A DNA stretch of 6,884 nt. Source: Nitrospirota bacterium (GTDB lineage Bacteria > Nitrospirota > Nitrospiria > Nitrospirales > Nitrospiraceae). A program made the position numbers and the translations under genes. The notes below the pieces were generated by a model. That model saw only the letters and a list, made by a program, of their open reading frames with translations. It was not told the origin of the DNA and did no database searches. This document shows positions 1-4,918 of the stretch, piece by piece. Numbering within the stretch: the first letter of the stretch is position 1; the number at the start of each line of letters is the position of its first letter. The stretch is from the NCBI GenBank assembly GCA_005877535.1, contig VBOM01000004.1, positions 1 to 6,884 of the forward strand. Reading direction: 5' to 3'.

Positions 1-926
1 GACTGATAGGCCACGCCCTCGGGAAGATGATAGGCGGTGATCGTGTTGGACTGTTTGTCGGGAGTCAGGAGTGGCTTCACGCCGAGCTTCGCCATGCGGT
101 CTCGGATTAAGGTCGCAACTTTCTTATACCGTTGAATCCGCTTGGCAACCCCTTCCTCCATGAGTTCGTTCAATGCTTCGTCGAACGCGTAATAGACCTG
201 CACAGCCGGTGTAAACGGAATCGTCCCGCGGCCCTGGTCATCGACATATTGAGTGATGTGGAGATAGATCGACCGTCTGGGGTAGGCACGCATCCGCTCA
301 AGAAATCCCTTACGGACGAGCACAAAGGACAGGCCTGGGAATCCTTGAATACATTTGCCGGCTGTGCCCGCCACCATATAGATGTGAGACCCGGCGATAT
401 CCAGCGGCTCCCCTGCCAAGGCACTGACCGCGTCTAGAATGAAGACCCGGTTCTGGCTGTCGACGACATCCGCGATCTCTTTGACCGGATTAATGAGCCC
501 GGTGGTCGTTTCATGATGGACCATGCCGACAGCATGCACTTCCGGATGTTGTCGCAGCGCAAGCCGCAACTGTTCAGGATCCGGCCTTGTCGTCCAATCG
601 TATTTGAGTTCGGACACACCCAAGCGATACAGGCCAACCATCTGGGAGATGCGCTCGCCGTACACGCCGTTGTTGAGCACCAGCATCCGTTTGCCGTGCG
701 GCAGCGACGACATGACAGCGGACTCGACCGCCGCAGTTCCCGATCCAGTCAACACCACAGCGGCATAATCCGCTTCCGCCTCCGGCACAAAGAGCTTCAG
801 CAGCTTCGCCTGAATCCCGTGCAAGAGTTCGGTAAATTCCGACTCACGATGGCAGACATCCGGACGCAACAGTGCCTGCCGCACCCGCTCCGACACATTC
901 ACTGGTCCTGGGTTCAATAGAACCAC
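1..926 (-). CDS. 2-aminoethylphosphonate–pyruvate transaminase-like PLP aminotransferase (3' end cut off by window)
   Basis: Class V (fold type I) PLP aminotransferase, expected in the cytoplasm to exchange an amino group between 2-aminoethylphosphonate/phosphonoacetaldehyde and pyruvate/alanine. About 308 codons are visible; the family is usually 360-380 residues, so roughly the last 50-70 are missing past the left edge. Seen: N-terminal LLNPGPVNVS, a GSGTAAVE cofactor-phosphate loop near residue 70, HHETTTGLINP substrate-side motif, LDAVSA with the pyridine-N Asp at 165, and AGKCIQGFPG with the Schiff-base Lys at 191. These positions are close to those known for PhnW. The start is taken as GTG at 926, because the TTG at 917 would delete the conserved LL before NPGP, and an in-frame stop lies just upstream. 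The GTG choice puts a GGGGAG run only 2 nt before the start, so it is uncertain. It lies 104 bp downstream of the decarboxylase beta gene on the same strand, which favours AEP synthesis over breakdown. Alanine–glyoxylate or taurine-type transaminase are alternatives. Confidence 0.87.
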   Translation of the reverse strand, partial: MVLLNPGPVNVSERVRQALLRPDVCHRESEFTELLHGIQAKLLKLFVPEAEADYAAVVLTGSGTAAVESAVMSSLPHGKRMLVLNNGVYGERISQMVGLYRLGVSELKYDWTTRPDPEQLRLALRQHPEVHAVGMVHHETTTGLINPVKEIADVVDSQNRVFILDAVSALAGEPLDIAGSHIYMVAGTAGKCIQGFPGLSFVLVRKGFLERMRAYPRRSIYLHITQYVDDQGRGTIPFTPAVQVYYAFDEALNELMEEGVAKRIQRYKKVATLIRDRMAKLGVKPLLTPDKQSNTITAYHLPEGVAYQ

Positions 927-1030
927 AACTCCCCCCGTTAATCGTTAACCGTACCACGTTAATCGCAAGAAGAACCAACCTCTCTTCTTTAGTCGAGCTG
1001 CGATTCACGAATAACGTTTCACCAATAACG
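927..1030 (-). repeat. Repeat-rich intergenic gap with 14-nt direct repeats and a hairpin
   Basis: This gap between the decarboxylase beta gene and the aminotransferase looks unlike ordinary spacer. Read on the minus strand, it opens with two adjacent 14-mers, CGTTATTGGTGAAA (1030-1017) and CGTTATTCGTGAAT (1016-1003), identical at 12 of 14 positions. A possible stem AAGAAGA/TCTTCTT (989-983 with 973-967, 9-nt loop) follows. Then come three CGRTTAACG copies (965-957, 951-943, 944-936), starting 14 and 7 nt apart, directly before the GGGGGGAG run and the GTG start. It could be an operator array or an mRNA element controlling the transaminase. No T-run follows the hairpin, so it is not a standard terminator. 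Confidence 0.6.
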
Positions 1031-1609
1031 TCAAGCTATTGCCTGCATGAACCGCTTCGTAATGTCCGGTGGATCCAGCATCACGCGCCCGACATCCTCC
1101 ACCATCTCGTTGACTTTCACCAGTAACATACTCGGCCCGTCTTTCTTCAACATGTCTTTAAACTCGTAGACGAGGTCCTCCCGTTCCCGCACCCGTTCGA
1201 CGTTCACATACCCGGCCGCCTTCGCCACCTTCTCAAGTGGAACCACATTGGAAATCGTCGGCTGATTGCCGGTACTCCCGTAGACCTCGTTATCGAACAC
1301 CACATGAATGAAATTTTTAGGCTTGAGCGCACCGACCGTGGCCAATGTGCCCATCCCCATCAATACGTTCCCATCACCGTCAAATATCACGACTTGCTTC
1401 TTCGGCTTGGCCAGCGCCACACCCAGCCCGATCGCCGAGGCCGAGCCCATGGACCCGATCATATAGAAATGGGTCGGACGATCGGCAATTTTATAGGCCT
1501 CACGCGAGGGAAACCCATTGCAAATAATCACAGGCTGATCGGTGAGTAATTCCAACAAGGCCGCCATGGCCATCGCCCGACTCTGCATCGTTCCTTGCTC
1601 CGGCCTCAT
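1031..1609 (-). CDS. Phosphonopyruvate (or sulfopyruvate) decarboxylase, beta subunit (ThDP PP domain)
   Basis: C-terminal half of a split thiamine-diphosphate decarboxylase, 192 residues, expected to pair with the alpha subunit encoded just upstream and to turn phosphonopyruvate into phosphonoacetaldehyde and CO2. Seen: MIGSMGSASAIGLGVAL (about 50-66), a Mg-ThDP binding motif opening with GDGN at 78-81 and closing with DN at 106-107 (usual form GDG...NN), then VYGSTGNQPT, which resembles the STGGQ segment of phosphonopyruvate/sulfopyruvate decarboxylases. The start is ATG at 1609: it overlaps the alpha stop by one base (TGATG), and the extra 28 codons possible upstream are Cys/His/Arg-rich and do not look like protein. 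No strong ribosome site stands before this ATG, so translation is probably coupled to the alpha gene. The size matches the separate ComE subunit of sulfopyruvate decarboxylase, but the neighbouring AEP-type transaminase favours a phosphonate substrate. Confidence 0.88.
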   Translation of the reverse strand: MRPEQGTMQSRAMAMAALLELLTDQPVIICNGFPSREAYKIADRPTHFYMIGSMGSASAIGLGVALAKPKKQVVIFDGDGNVLMGMGTLATVGALKPKNFIHVVFDNEVYGSTGNQPTISNVVPLEKVAKAAGYVNVERVREREDLVYEFKDMLKKDGPSMLLVKVNEMVEDVGRVMLDPPDITKRFMQAIA

Positions 1610-2106
1610 CACGGGTGCAACCCTTTCACGACACCTTTCGTGATCAAGAGGGCAACAGGGATGCGCTGCTTCATGAACGTCTCCGCCAGCCATTTCAGAT
1701 CGTCAATCGCAGTCTTTTCCGACAGGGTGCGGTGGGGGATCTTCATCGTGTCGAGAAATCGAGGCATCACGTCACCCATCACCAGATGCTCCGGCGCATC
1801 CTTACCATGATAGCCGCGCCAGGACACAATCAGAACGCAGGGCTGGCAGTAAATCATGTTCAACGAAATGAGGGTGTTGAGGCACGTACCTAAACCTGAA
1901 TTCTGCATGAGCACGGCGGGGACCTTGCCGGACATATAGGCCCCCGCAGCCATGGCAACCGCTTCATCTTCCCGAACGGCCGGGGTGTAGAGACGCCGCT
2001 CCATCAACTCGGCAATAATGCCGCCCAGGATCGAATCCGGGACCCCCGTAAAGAAATCCACCCCAATATCTTGTAGTGCTTGAACGAACACATCGCTTTC
2101 AATCAT
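1609..2106 (-). CDS. Phosphonopyruvate (or sulfopyruvate) decarboxylase, alpha subunit (ThDP Pyr domain)
   Basis: N-terminal (pyrimidine-binding) half of the split decarboxylase, 165 residues. Seen: FFTGVPDSIL at 18-27, VREDEAVAMAAGAY at 44-57 where Glu46 aligns with the cofactor-activating glutamate, MQNSGLGTCLN at 67-77, and VSWRGYHGKDAPEH at 94-107, which matches the WRG...KDEPQH segment typical of phosphonopyruvate decarboxylases. The start is ATG at 2106, preceded by AAGGAA with 9 nt between AGGA and the ATG; a TTG at 2127 in the same frame lacks this support. It is the first gene of the minus-strand unit: a sigma70-like promoter ends about 43 bp upstream, predicting a leader of roughly 35 nt. 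Single-chain phosphonopyruvate decarboxylases are about 375 residues, so alpha plus beta here (165+192) equal one whole enzyme split between domains. A sulfopyruvate decarboxylase (ComD-like) role cannot be excluded. Confidence 0.88.
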   Translation of the reverse strand: MIESDVFVQALQDIGVDFFTGVPDSILGGIIAELMERRLYTPAVREDEAVAMAAGAYMSGKVPAVLMQNSGLGTCLNTLISLNMIYCQPCVLIVSWRGYHGKDAPEHLVMGDVMPRFLDTMKIPHRTLSEKTAIDDLKWLAETFMKQRIPVALLITKGVVKGLHP

Positions 2107-2114
2107 CGTGACGA

Positions 2115-2120
2115 TTCCTT
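2115..2120 (-). promoter_or_regulatory. Ribosome binding site of the decarboxylase alpha gene
   Basis: AAGGAA on the minus strand, with 9 nt between AGGA and the ATG at 2106. It decides the start in favour of this ATG over the in-frame TTG at 2127. Confidence 0.65.
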
Positions 2121-2148
2121 GCCGCAACGCACACGGAAAAACGCGCGC

Positions 2149-2178
2149 ATTATAAGCTATGCCCTAAGGCATTCTCAA
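2149..2178 (-). promoter_or_regulatory. Sigma70-type promoter of the phosphonopyruvate decarboxylase unit
   Basis: On the minus strand, TTGAGA (2178-2173, 5 of 6 to TTGACA) and a perfect TATAAT (2154-2149) are separated by 18 bp. Transcription would start near 2142, about 35 nt before the alpha-subunit ATG. The spacer contains the inverted repeat listed separately, so the promoter may be repressible. This is the clearest promoter in the window. Confidence 0.7.
2159..2172. promoter_or_regulatory. Inverted repeat in the promoter spacer, possible operator
   Basis: ATGCCCTAAGGCAT: arms ATGCC and GGCAT around CTAA, lying wholly between the -35 and -10 boxes of the leftward promoter. A dimeric regulator bound here would cover the promoter. 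No regulator gene is visible in the window, and short palindromes also occur by chance. Confidence 0.35.
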
Positions 2179-2200
2179 CAAAACGTAGAGAGTTGCACCA

Positions 2201-2206
2201 TATGAT
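2201..2206 (+). promoter_or_regulatory. Weak -10-like box before the exported-protein pair
   Basis: TATGAT matches the -10 consensus at 5 of 6 positions and would start transcription about 15 nt before the ATG at 2228. No acceptable -35 box sits 16-18 bp upstream, so an activator or another sigma factor would be needed. Confidence 0.25.
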
Positions 2207-2227
2207 CTGCCATGTTAGCGTCCTGAC

Positions 2228-2761
2228 ATGATCGGACGGCAGAGACATCACGCGGGCCGACACCTTGCCCTACTGGGGCTCTTACTCTGTATGAGCGGCC
2301 CTTTTCTCGCCCACGCGGTGCCGATGGTGAACGATCCGAAAGGTTTTCAGAGCCTCTCGTGGGGTGTTGCCTTGACCACGAGGCCGGACTTGAAAATTGC
2401 GAGTGCAGGCCCACATGTGAATGAATACCAATTGAGGGATAGCCAGCCGTTGTTTGCCGGAATCCCGGTCGAAAGCCTCCGCTTCTTGTCGGTCGATGAA
2501 CAGTTCGCCCGCGTGACCATCCGCTATCAAGGTGACGATCGGCACAAACAGATCCTCACCTATTTGGAACAACAGTTCGGCTCCCTTGAGCGCATCGCCG
2601 GGCAGATGATGCGGGGCCTCAATCAGCAGTATAATTGGCGCGGAACCGATACCGAGATCAACTTGACTTACCATGCGAATACGGAGCGGGGATTTATTTT
2701 TATCGACAGCCGTACCCTGGCCCCTCGGTTCAACGACCATATCACTGATTCAGCGGAGTAA
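2228..2761 (+). CDS. Exported protein of unknown function, paralog of the next gene
   Basis: A 177-residue protein that I cannot assign to a named family. Residues 1-30 look like a Sec signal peptide: basic start (RQRHHAGRH), hydrophobic LALLGLLLCMSG, then LAHA before VPMVNDP, so the mature protein would be periplasmic and about 147 residues long. The mature part carries NDPKGFQSLSWG, a central FARVTIRYQG, a helical stretch KQILTYLEQQFGSLER, and a final region with W-G-T-T-E-I-N-L-T-Y followed by GFIFIDSRTL. The downstream gene repeats this plan step by step. The ATG at 2228 is the first in frame after a TAG at 2216-2218; no Shine-Dalgarno sequence is evident before it, and that is odd next to a partner gene that has one. 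It is transcribed divergently from the decarboxylase unit, with 121 bp between the two starts. Confidence 0.8.
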   Translation: MIGRQRHHAGRHLALLGLLLCMSGPFLAHAVPMVNDPKGFQSLSWGVALTTRPDLKIASAGPHVNEYQLRDSQPLFAGIPVESLRFLSVDEQFARVTIRYQGDDRHKQILTYLEQQFGSLERIAGQMMRGLNQQYNWRGTDTEINLTYHANTERGFIFIDSRTLAPRFNDHITDSAE

Positions 2762-2762
2762 C

Positions 2763-3302
2763 ATGCTTCGCCGTCCCCTCACAGACCCTTGGATCCGTCG
2801 CTCCTGCCTCATCTGCCTCCTCTTCTCGATCATCCTGCTGGACACCTTGGCAATCGCCGTGCCGATGCAGAACGATCCAAACGGATTCGAGGGAATCCCC
2901 TGGGGCACAACATTTTCTGAAACCGACACCTTCATAAAAGTCGAGGACACCGGTCGGTCTCAAACCTATGAACTGAAGACCGGGGTTCCTTCGCTTGGCC
3001 CGGTGAAGGTCGACTCCATGCGATTCGTGCCCTCCGATGGCAGATTCGCGCGAGTCACTGTCCGCTACCAAGGCAAGGCTACCCACGATCAGATTCTCGC
3101 CTATCTCCAATCCCTCTATGGCTCGCTCGACCGCACACCAGGACAGATCGCCGTCGGGCCCGTCAAATTCTGTAGTTGGACTGGCTTCGAAACGGATGTG
3201 AACCTCCGATACGAGACAGGAACCGATCGAGGCATTATCTTTTTCGAGAGCCAGGAACTCCGCCGTAAAATCACCGAGGGCAATTCAGCCACCGTGTTTT
3301 GA
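2763..3302 (+). CDS. Exported protein of unknown function, paralog of the preceding gene
   Basis: A 179-residue protein starting one base after the previous stop. GGAG at 2755-2758 lies inside the end of the upstream gene and serves as ribosome site with a short 4-nt gap, so the pair is almost surely one operon with coupled translation. A signal peptide (RRSCLICLLFSIILLDTLAIA) precedes VPMQNDPNGFEGIPWG. Shared landmarks with the first copy: VPM.NDP.GF, the SWG/PWG tryptophan, FARVTVRYQG, QILAYLQSLYGSLDR, W-G-F-E-T-D-V-N-L-R-Y and GIIFFES. A longer reading of the same frame from 2673 would overlap the first gene by 89 bp and puts the signal peptide in the interior, so ATG 2763 is preferred. 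The function is unknown; the fold is probably a small alpha/beta periplasmic domain. Confidence 0.82.
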   Translation: MLRRPLTDPWIRRSCLICLLFSIILLDTLAIAVPMQNDPNGFEGIPWGTTFSETDTFIKVEDTGRSQTYELKTGVPSLGPVKVDSMRFVPSDGRFARVTVRYQGKATHDQILAYLQSLYGSLDRTPGQIAVGPVKFCSWTGFETDVNLRYETGTDRGIIFFESQELRRKITEGNSATVF

Positions 3303-3341
3303 CAGTCGTCATCCCGCCTCCTGCCTGGCCTTCCCGAAACA

Positions 3342-3358
3342 TTCAGCAAGATGCTGAA
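3342..3358. repeat. Short hairpin, possible remnant of an interspersed repeat
   Basis: TTCAGCA, loop AGA, TGCTGAA: a perfect 7-bp stem, followed by AAAAGATCTGCCAGC. The string resembles the ends of an interspersed palindromic element I recall from Nitrospira-type genomes (CAGCA.GATGCTGAAAA..). Only one end is visible, so it may be a decayed copy. On the plus strand it has no T-run and is not a standard terminator for the gene ending at 3302. Confidence 0.4.
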
Positions 3359-3378
3359 AAGATCTGCCAGCTTTCTGA

Positions 3379-3450
3379 AAGGTTAAGGTTCAGGCCAAGG
3401 TTGAGATGAAGAAAAGCAGGTCTTCGCTCAACCTTAACCTCGACCTCGGC
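3379..3450. repeat. Inverted arrays of degenerate hexamers forming a long hairpin
   Basis: The left arm (3379-3405) reads in 6-nt steps: AAGGTT, AAGGTT, CAGGCC, AAGGTT, GAG. The right arm (3427-3450) reads CTCAAC, CTTAAC, CTCGAC, CTCGGC. AAGGTTGAG (3397-3405) pairs perfectly with CTCAACCTT (3427-3435), and GAAGA (3408-3412) with TCTTC (3421-3425) around an 8-nt loop, giving about 14 bp with one small internal loop. A similar GGTTCA array sits at 6697-6716. This looks like a genome-specific intergenic repeat rather than a terminator. Confidence 0.55.
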
Positions 3451-3509
3451 CACTCTCGTGCGGCTCTCCTGCCAGGAAACCCTTGTAAATTGCGGCCCAG
3501 CGCCATCCT

Positions 3510-3548
3510 CCCCCCTTCTGGTGGGGCATCAAGCCCCTCTCCTGAGGG
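3510..3548 (+). promoter_or_regulatory. Three overlapping, partly exclusive stem-loops upstream of the PilZ genes
   Basis: Stem A pairs CCCCCC (3510-3515) with GG-T-GGGG (3520-3526). Stem B pairs GGGGC (3523-3527) with GCCCC (3533-3537). Stem C pairs CCCTC (3535-3539) with GAGGG (3544-3548). A excludes B and B excludes C, the sort of arrangement used by RNA switches. No known riboswitch consensus is recognised, including the c-di-GMP-I type, and C/G runs pair easily by chance. Confidence 0.25.
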
Positions 3549-3619
3549 ATAGTCGAAATTCTTGATTGCGGTATTCTCACACTGTCGCAAGGACCAGAGG
3601 AACCGCGGCGGAACCACTC

Positions 3620-3625
3620 AGGAGG
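3620..3625 (+). promoter_or_regulatory. Ribosome binding site of PilZ gene 1
   Basis: AGGAGG, 5 nt before the ATG at 3631. It fixes the start against a longer reading of the frame from 3562. Confidence 0.75.
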
Positions 3626-3630
3626 CGCAG

Positions 3631-4047
3631 ATGAAGCCGGACCACCCCGTTCTCAAGGTCAACACTCAGAAAGCTCATTCGCTCTTGGATCGGCGCTATG
3701 CCGAACGGGTTCCAATTCGTCACCGAATCACCTACTCAGGAGAAGAAGGCGCACGGATCGTCACAGGAGAGGGAGCGTTGAAAGACCTCTCCAAAACTGG
3801 CTGCAAGATCTTGGGCGCGACCACGAGCTCGCTGGGAAGCCACATCACTCTGCTCTTAGACCTTGAGGATGGGCAAGCTCCCATGCGCCTCACCGACGTC
3901 CTCGTCTCCTGGACCGCCAGCGACTCGTTTGCCGTCAGGTTTCCCAAGCTGTCGCCAGAAGAAAGAAAGCGGCTGCAAGAAGTTATCTTCAAGAATATCA
4001 GCCGATCGTCCCTAGACGATCAAAGGACGGCTTTCCGCATTATTTAG
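3631..4047 (+). CDS. Single-domain PilZ protein 1 (candidate c-di-GMP receptor)
   Basis: 138 residues, cytoplasmic, with no signal or membrane segment. One PilZ domain fills most of the chain. The first c-di-GMP motif RRYAER is at 21-26 and the second DLSKTG is at 52-57, so both the arginines and the D-x-S-x-x-G turn are present. The barrel continues through ITLLLDLEDG and VLVSWTASDSFAVRFPKL, and a C-terminal charged helix EERKRLQEVIF ends the domain. PilZ proteins of this size act as stand-alone receptors that change the activity of a partner in motility, pilus or exopolysaccharide systems; no such partner is in the window. It is the first of four PilZ genes in a row and most resembles the fourth (TGCKI/SGCKL, ERKRL/ERTRL, SSLDD/STLRD). 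Confidence 0.88.
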   Translation: MKPDHPVLKVNTQKAHSLLDRRYAERVPIRHRITYSGEEGARIVTGEGALKDLSKTGCKILGATTSSLGSHITLLLDLEDGQAPMRLTDVLVSWTASDSFAVRFPKLSPEERKRLQEVIFKNISRSSLDDQRTAFRII

Positions 4048-4074
4048 GCGTCGATCCGAGGCTCGGAGGGATTC

Positions 4075-4473
4075 ATGGGTCCTCACACCGCCACTCCCGT
4101 CACCACAGGAACTGAACTCCACGGTCAATCCGATCGGCGGCATAGTAGCCGCACCCCGGCACTCTTCTCATTGCTCTATTCCGGTATGAACACTGGCCAA
4201 ATGCTGATCGGTGACGGCATCGTCACCAACCTCTCACTGGGCGGGATCGGCATTCGCGGGAATCGATCGGTCACGCCCGGCATGGATATGGCCCTCTTTG
4301 TCGACCTTCCTGGACTGGATGAGCCACTGTGCATTGCCCAGAGCCGTGTCTCCTGGGTTGCGGGACGTCAATTTGGAGTGGAGCTGGGGACGCTGAAGCT
4401 GGAGGAGAAGAATCATCTGCAAACCTTCTTATGTAATAGCGTTACCCCCTCAGACCGTGACGGTGGCATCTGA
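4075..4473 (+). CDS. Single-domain PilZ protein 2 (candidate c-di-GMP receptor)
   Basis: 132 residues, soluble. RRHSSR at 21-26 and NLSLGG at 52-57 are the two ligand motifs; Asn in place of Asp in the second is a common accepted form. The following barrel (GIGIRGNRSVTPGM, LFVDLPG, SRVSWVAGRQFGVEL) and the helix EEKNHLQTFLC are nearly the same plan as gene 3, clearly a duplicate. GGAGG at 4065-4069, 5 nt before ATG 4075, is the ribosome site, and only 27 bp separate it from gene 1. Its N-terminal 20 residues are polar and low in conserved features, so partner contacts may lie there or in the helix at the end. Confidence 0.87.
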   Translation: MGPHTATPVTTGTELHGQSDRRHSSRTPALFSLLYSGMNTGQMLIGDGIVTNLSLGGIGIRGNRSVTPGMDMALFVDLPGLDEPLCIAQSRVSWVAGRQFGVELGTLKLEEKNHLQTFLCNSVTPSDRDGGI

Positions 4474-4503
4474 GACCGTAGATAGGAACAAGGAGGCGTC
4501 CTC

Positions 4504-4890
4504 ATGAAACGGGAACAGGTCGCATCTGCAAATGGGCTTCAGTCTGTAGCGGAAGTGATCAATCGGAGGCAAGTCCCCCGGCCCCCTGTAGAGTTCGGGT
4601 TGATGTACTCAGCCCAAGACCGTTCCGGCGAGATCCTCATGGGAGATGGCATGGTCACGGATCTCTCGCATTCGGGATTGGGCATTCGTGGCAACGCCTC
4701 GGTCACGCCGGGGATGGAACTCACGATTTTTCTCTACCTCCCCGACGGACAAGACCCGCTGTTCGTGATGGAATCGAGGGTGGCTTGGACCTCAGGACGC
4801 CGGTTCGGAGTTGAGATTCTCAAGATGAACCTACGGGAACGAAACCGACTTCATCACTTCTTATGCTCGAATCTCGATCATTCCCGTTAG
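4504..4890 (+). CDS. Single-domain PilZ protein 3 (candidate c-di-GMP receptor)
   Basis: 128 residues, soluble. Motifs RRQVPR (21-26) and DLSHSG (53-58) are both complete. From residue 42 on it parallels gene 2 closely: G-E-I-L-M-G-D-G-M-V-T-D-L-S, then GLGIRGNASVTPGM, LPDGQDPLFV, SRVAWTSGRRFGVEI and ERNRLHHFLCSN. The start ATG 4504 follows AAGGAGG at 4490-4496 with 7 nt between, the strongest ribosome site of the four, suggesting it may be the most highly translated. It sits 30 bp after gene 2 and 28 bp before gene 4. The N-terminal 20 residues differ from those of gene 2, while the ligand pocket is kept. Confidence 0.88.
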   Translation: MKREQVASANGLQSVAEVINRRQVPRPPVEFGLMYSAQDRSGEILMGDGMVTDLSHSGLGIRGNASVTPGMELTIFLYLPDGQDPLFVMESRVAWTSGRRFGVEILKMNLRERNRLHHFLCSNLDHSR

Positions 4891-4918
4891 ACTGACCGCC
4901 TGCTGCACGGAGAACTCA

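Larger units (their letters stand above)
3303..3630. other. 328-bp gap with hairpins, hexamer arrays and a structured leader
   Basis: No convincing gene. In order it holds a 7-bp hairpin (3342-3358), an inverted pair of hexamer arrays (3379-3450), a C/G-rich stretch with three overlapping stem-loops (3510-3548), the inverted pair ATCAAG/CTTGAT (3528-3533 and 3561-3566), and the AGGAGG ribosome site of the first PilZ gene. The PilZ promoter must lie here, unless the genes are read from further upstream, but no good -35/-10 pair stands out; TATTCT at 3572-3577 is the nearest -10-like box. Confidence 0.6.

Noticed and set aside
1610..1693. Longer reading of the decarboxylase beta gene from 1693
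   Set aside because: The extra 28 residues are Cys/His/Arg-rich and overlap the alpha gene. The TGATG overlap at 1609 is the more natural start.
2282..2740. Minus-strand open frame of 152 codons opposite the first exported protein
   Set aside because: It is antisense to a gene supported by its signal peptide and by its paralog. It has no recognisable motif.
3342..3435. Rho-independent terminator after the exported-protein pair
   Set aside because: The hairpins are real, but neither is followed by a run of T on the plus strand.
3510..3630. c-di-GMP-I riboswitch before the PilZ genes
   Set aside because: The conserved core of that riboswitch class cannot be found; only simple C/G stems are present.
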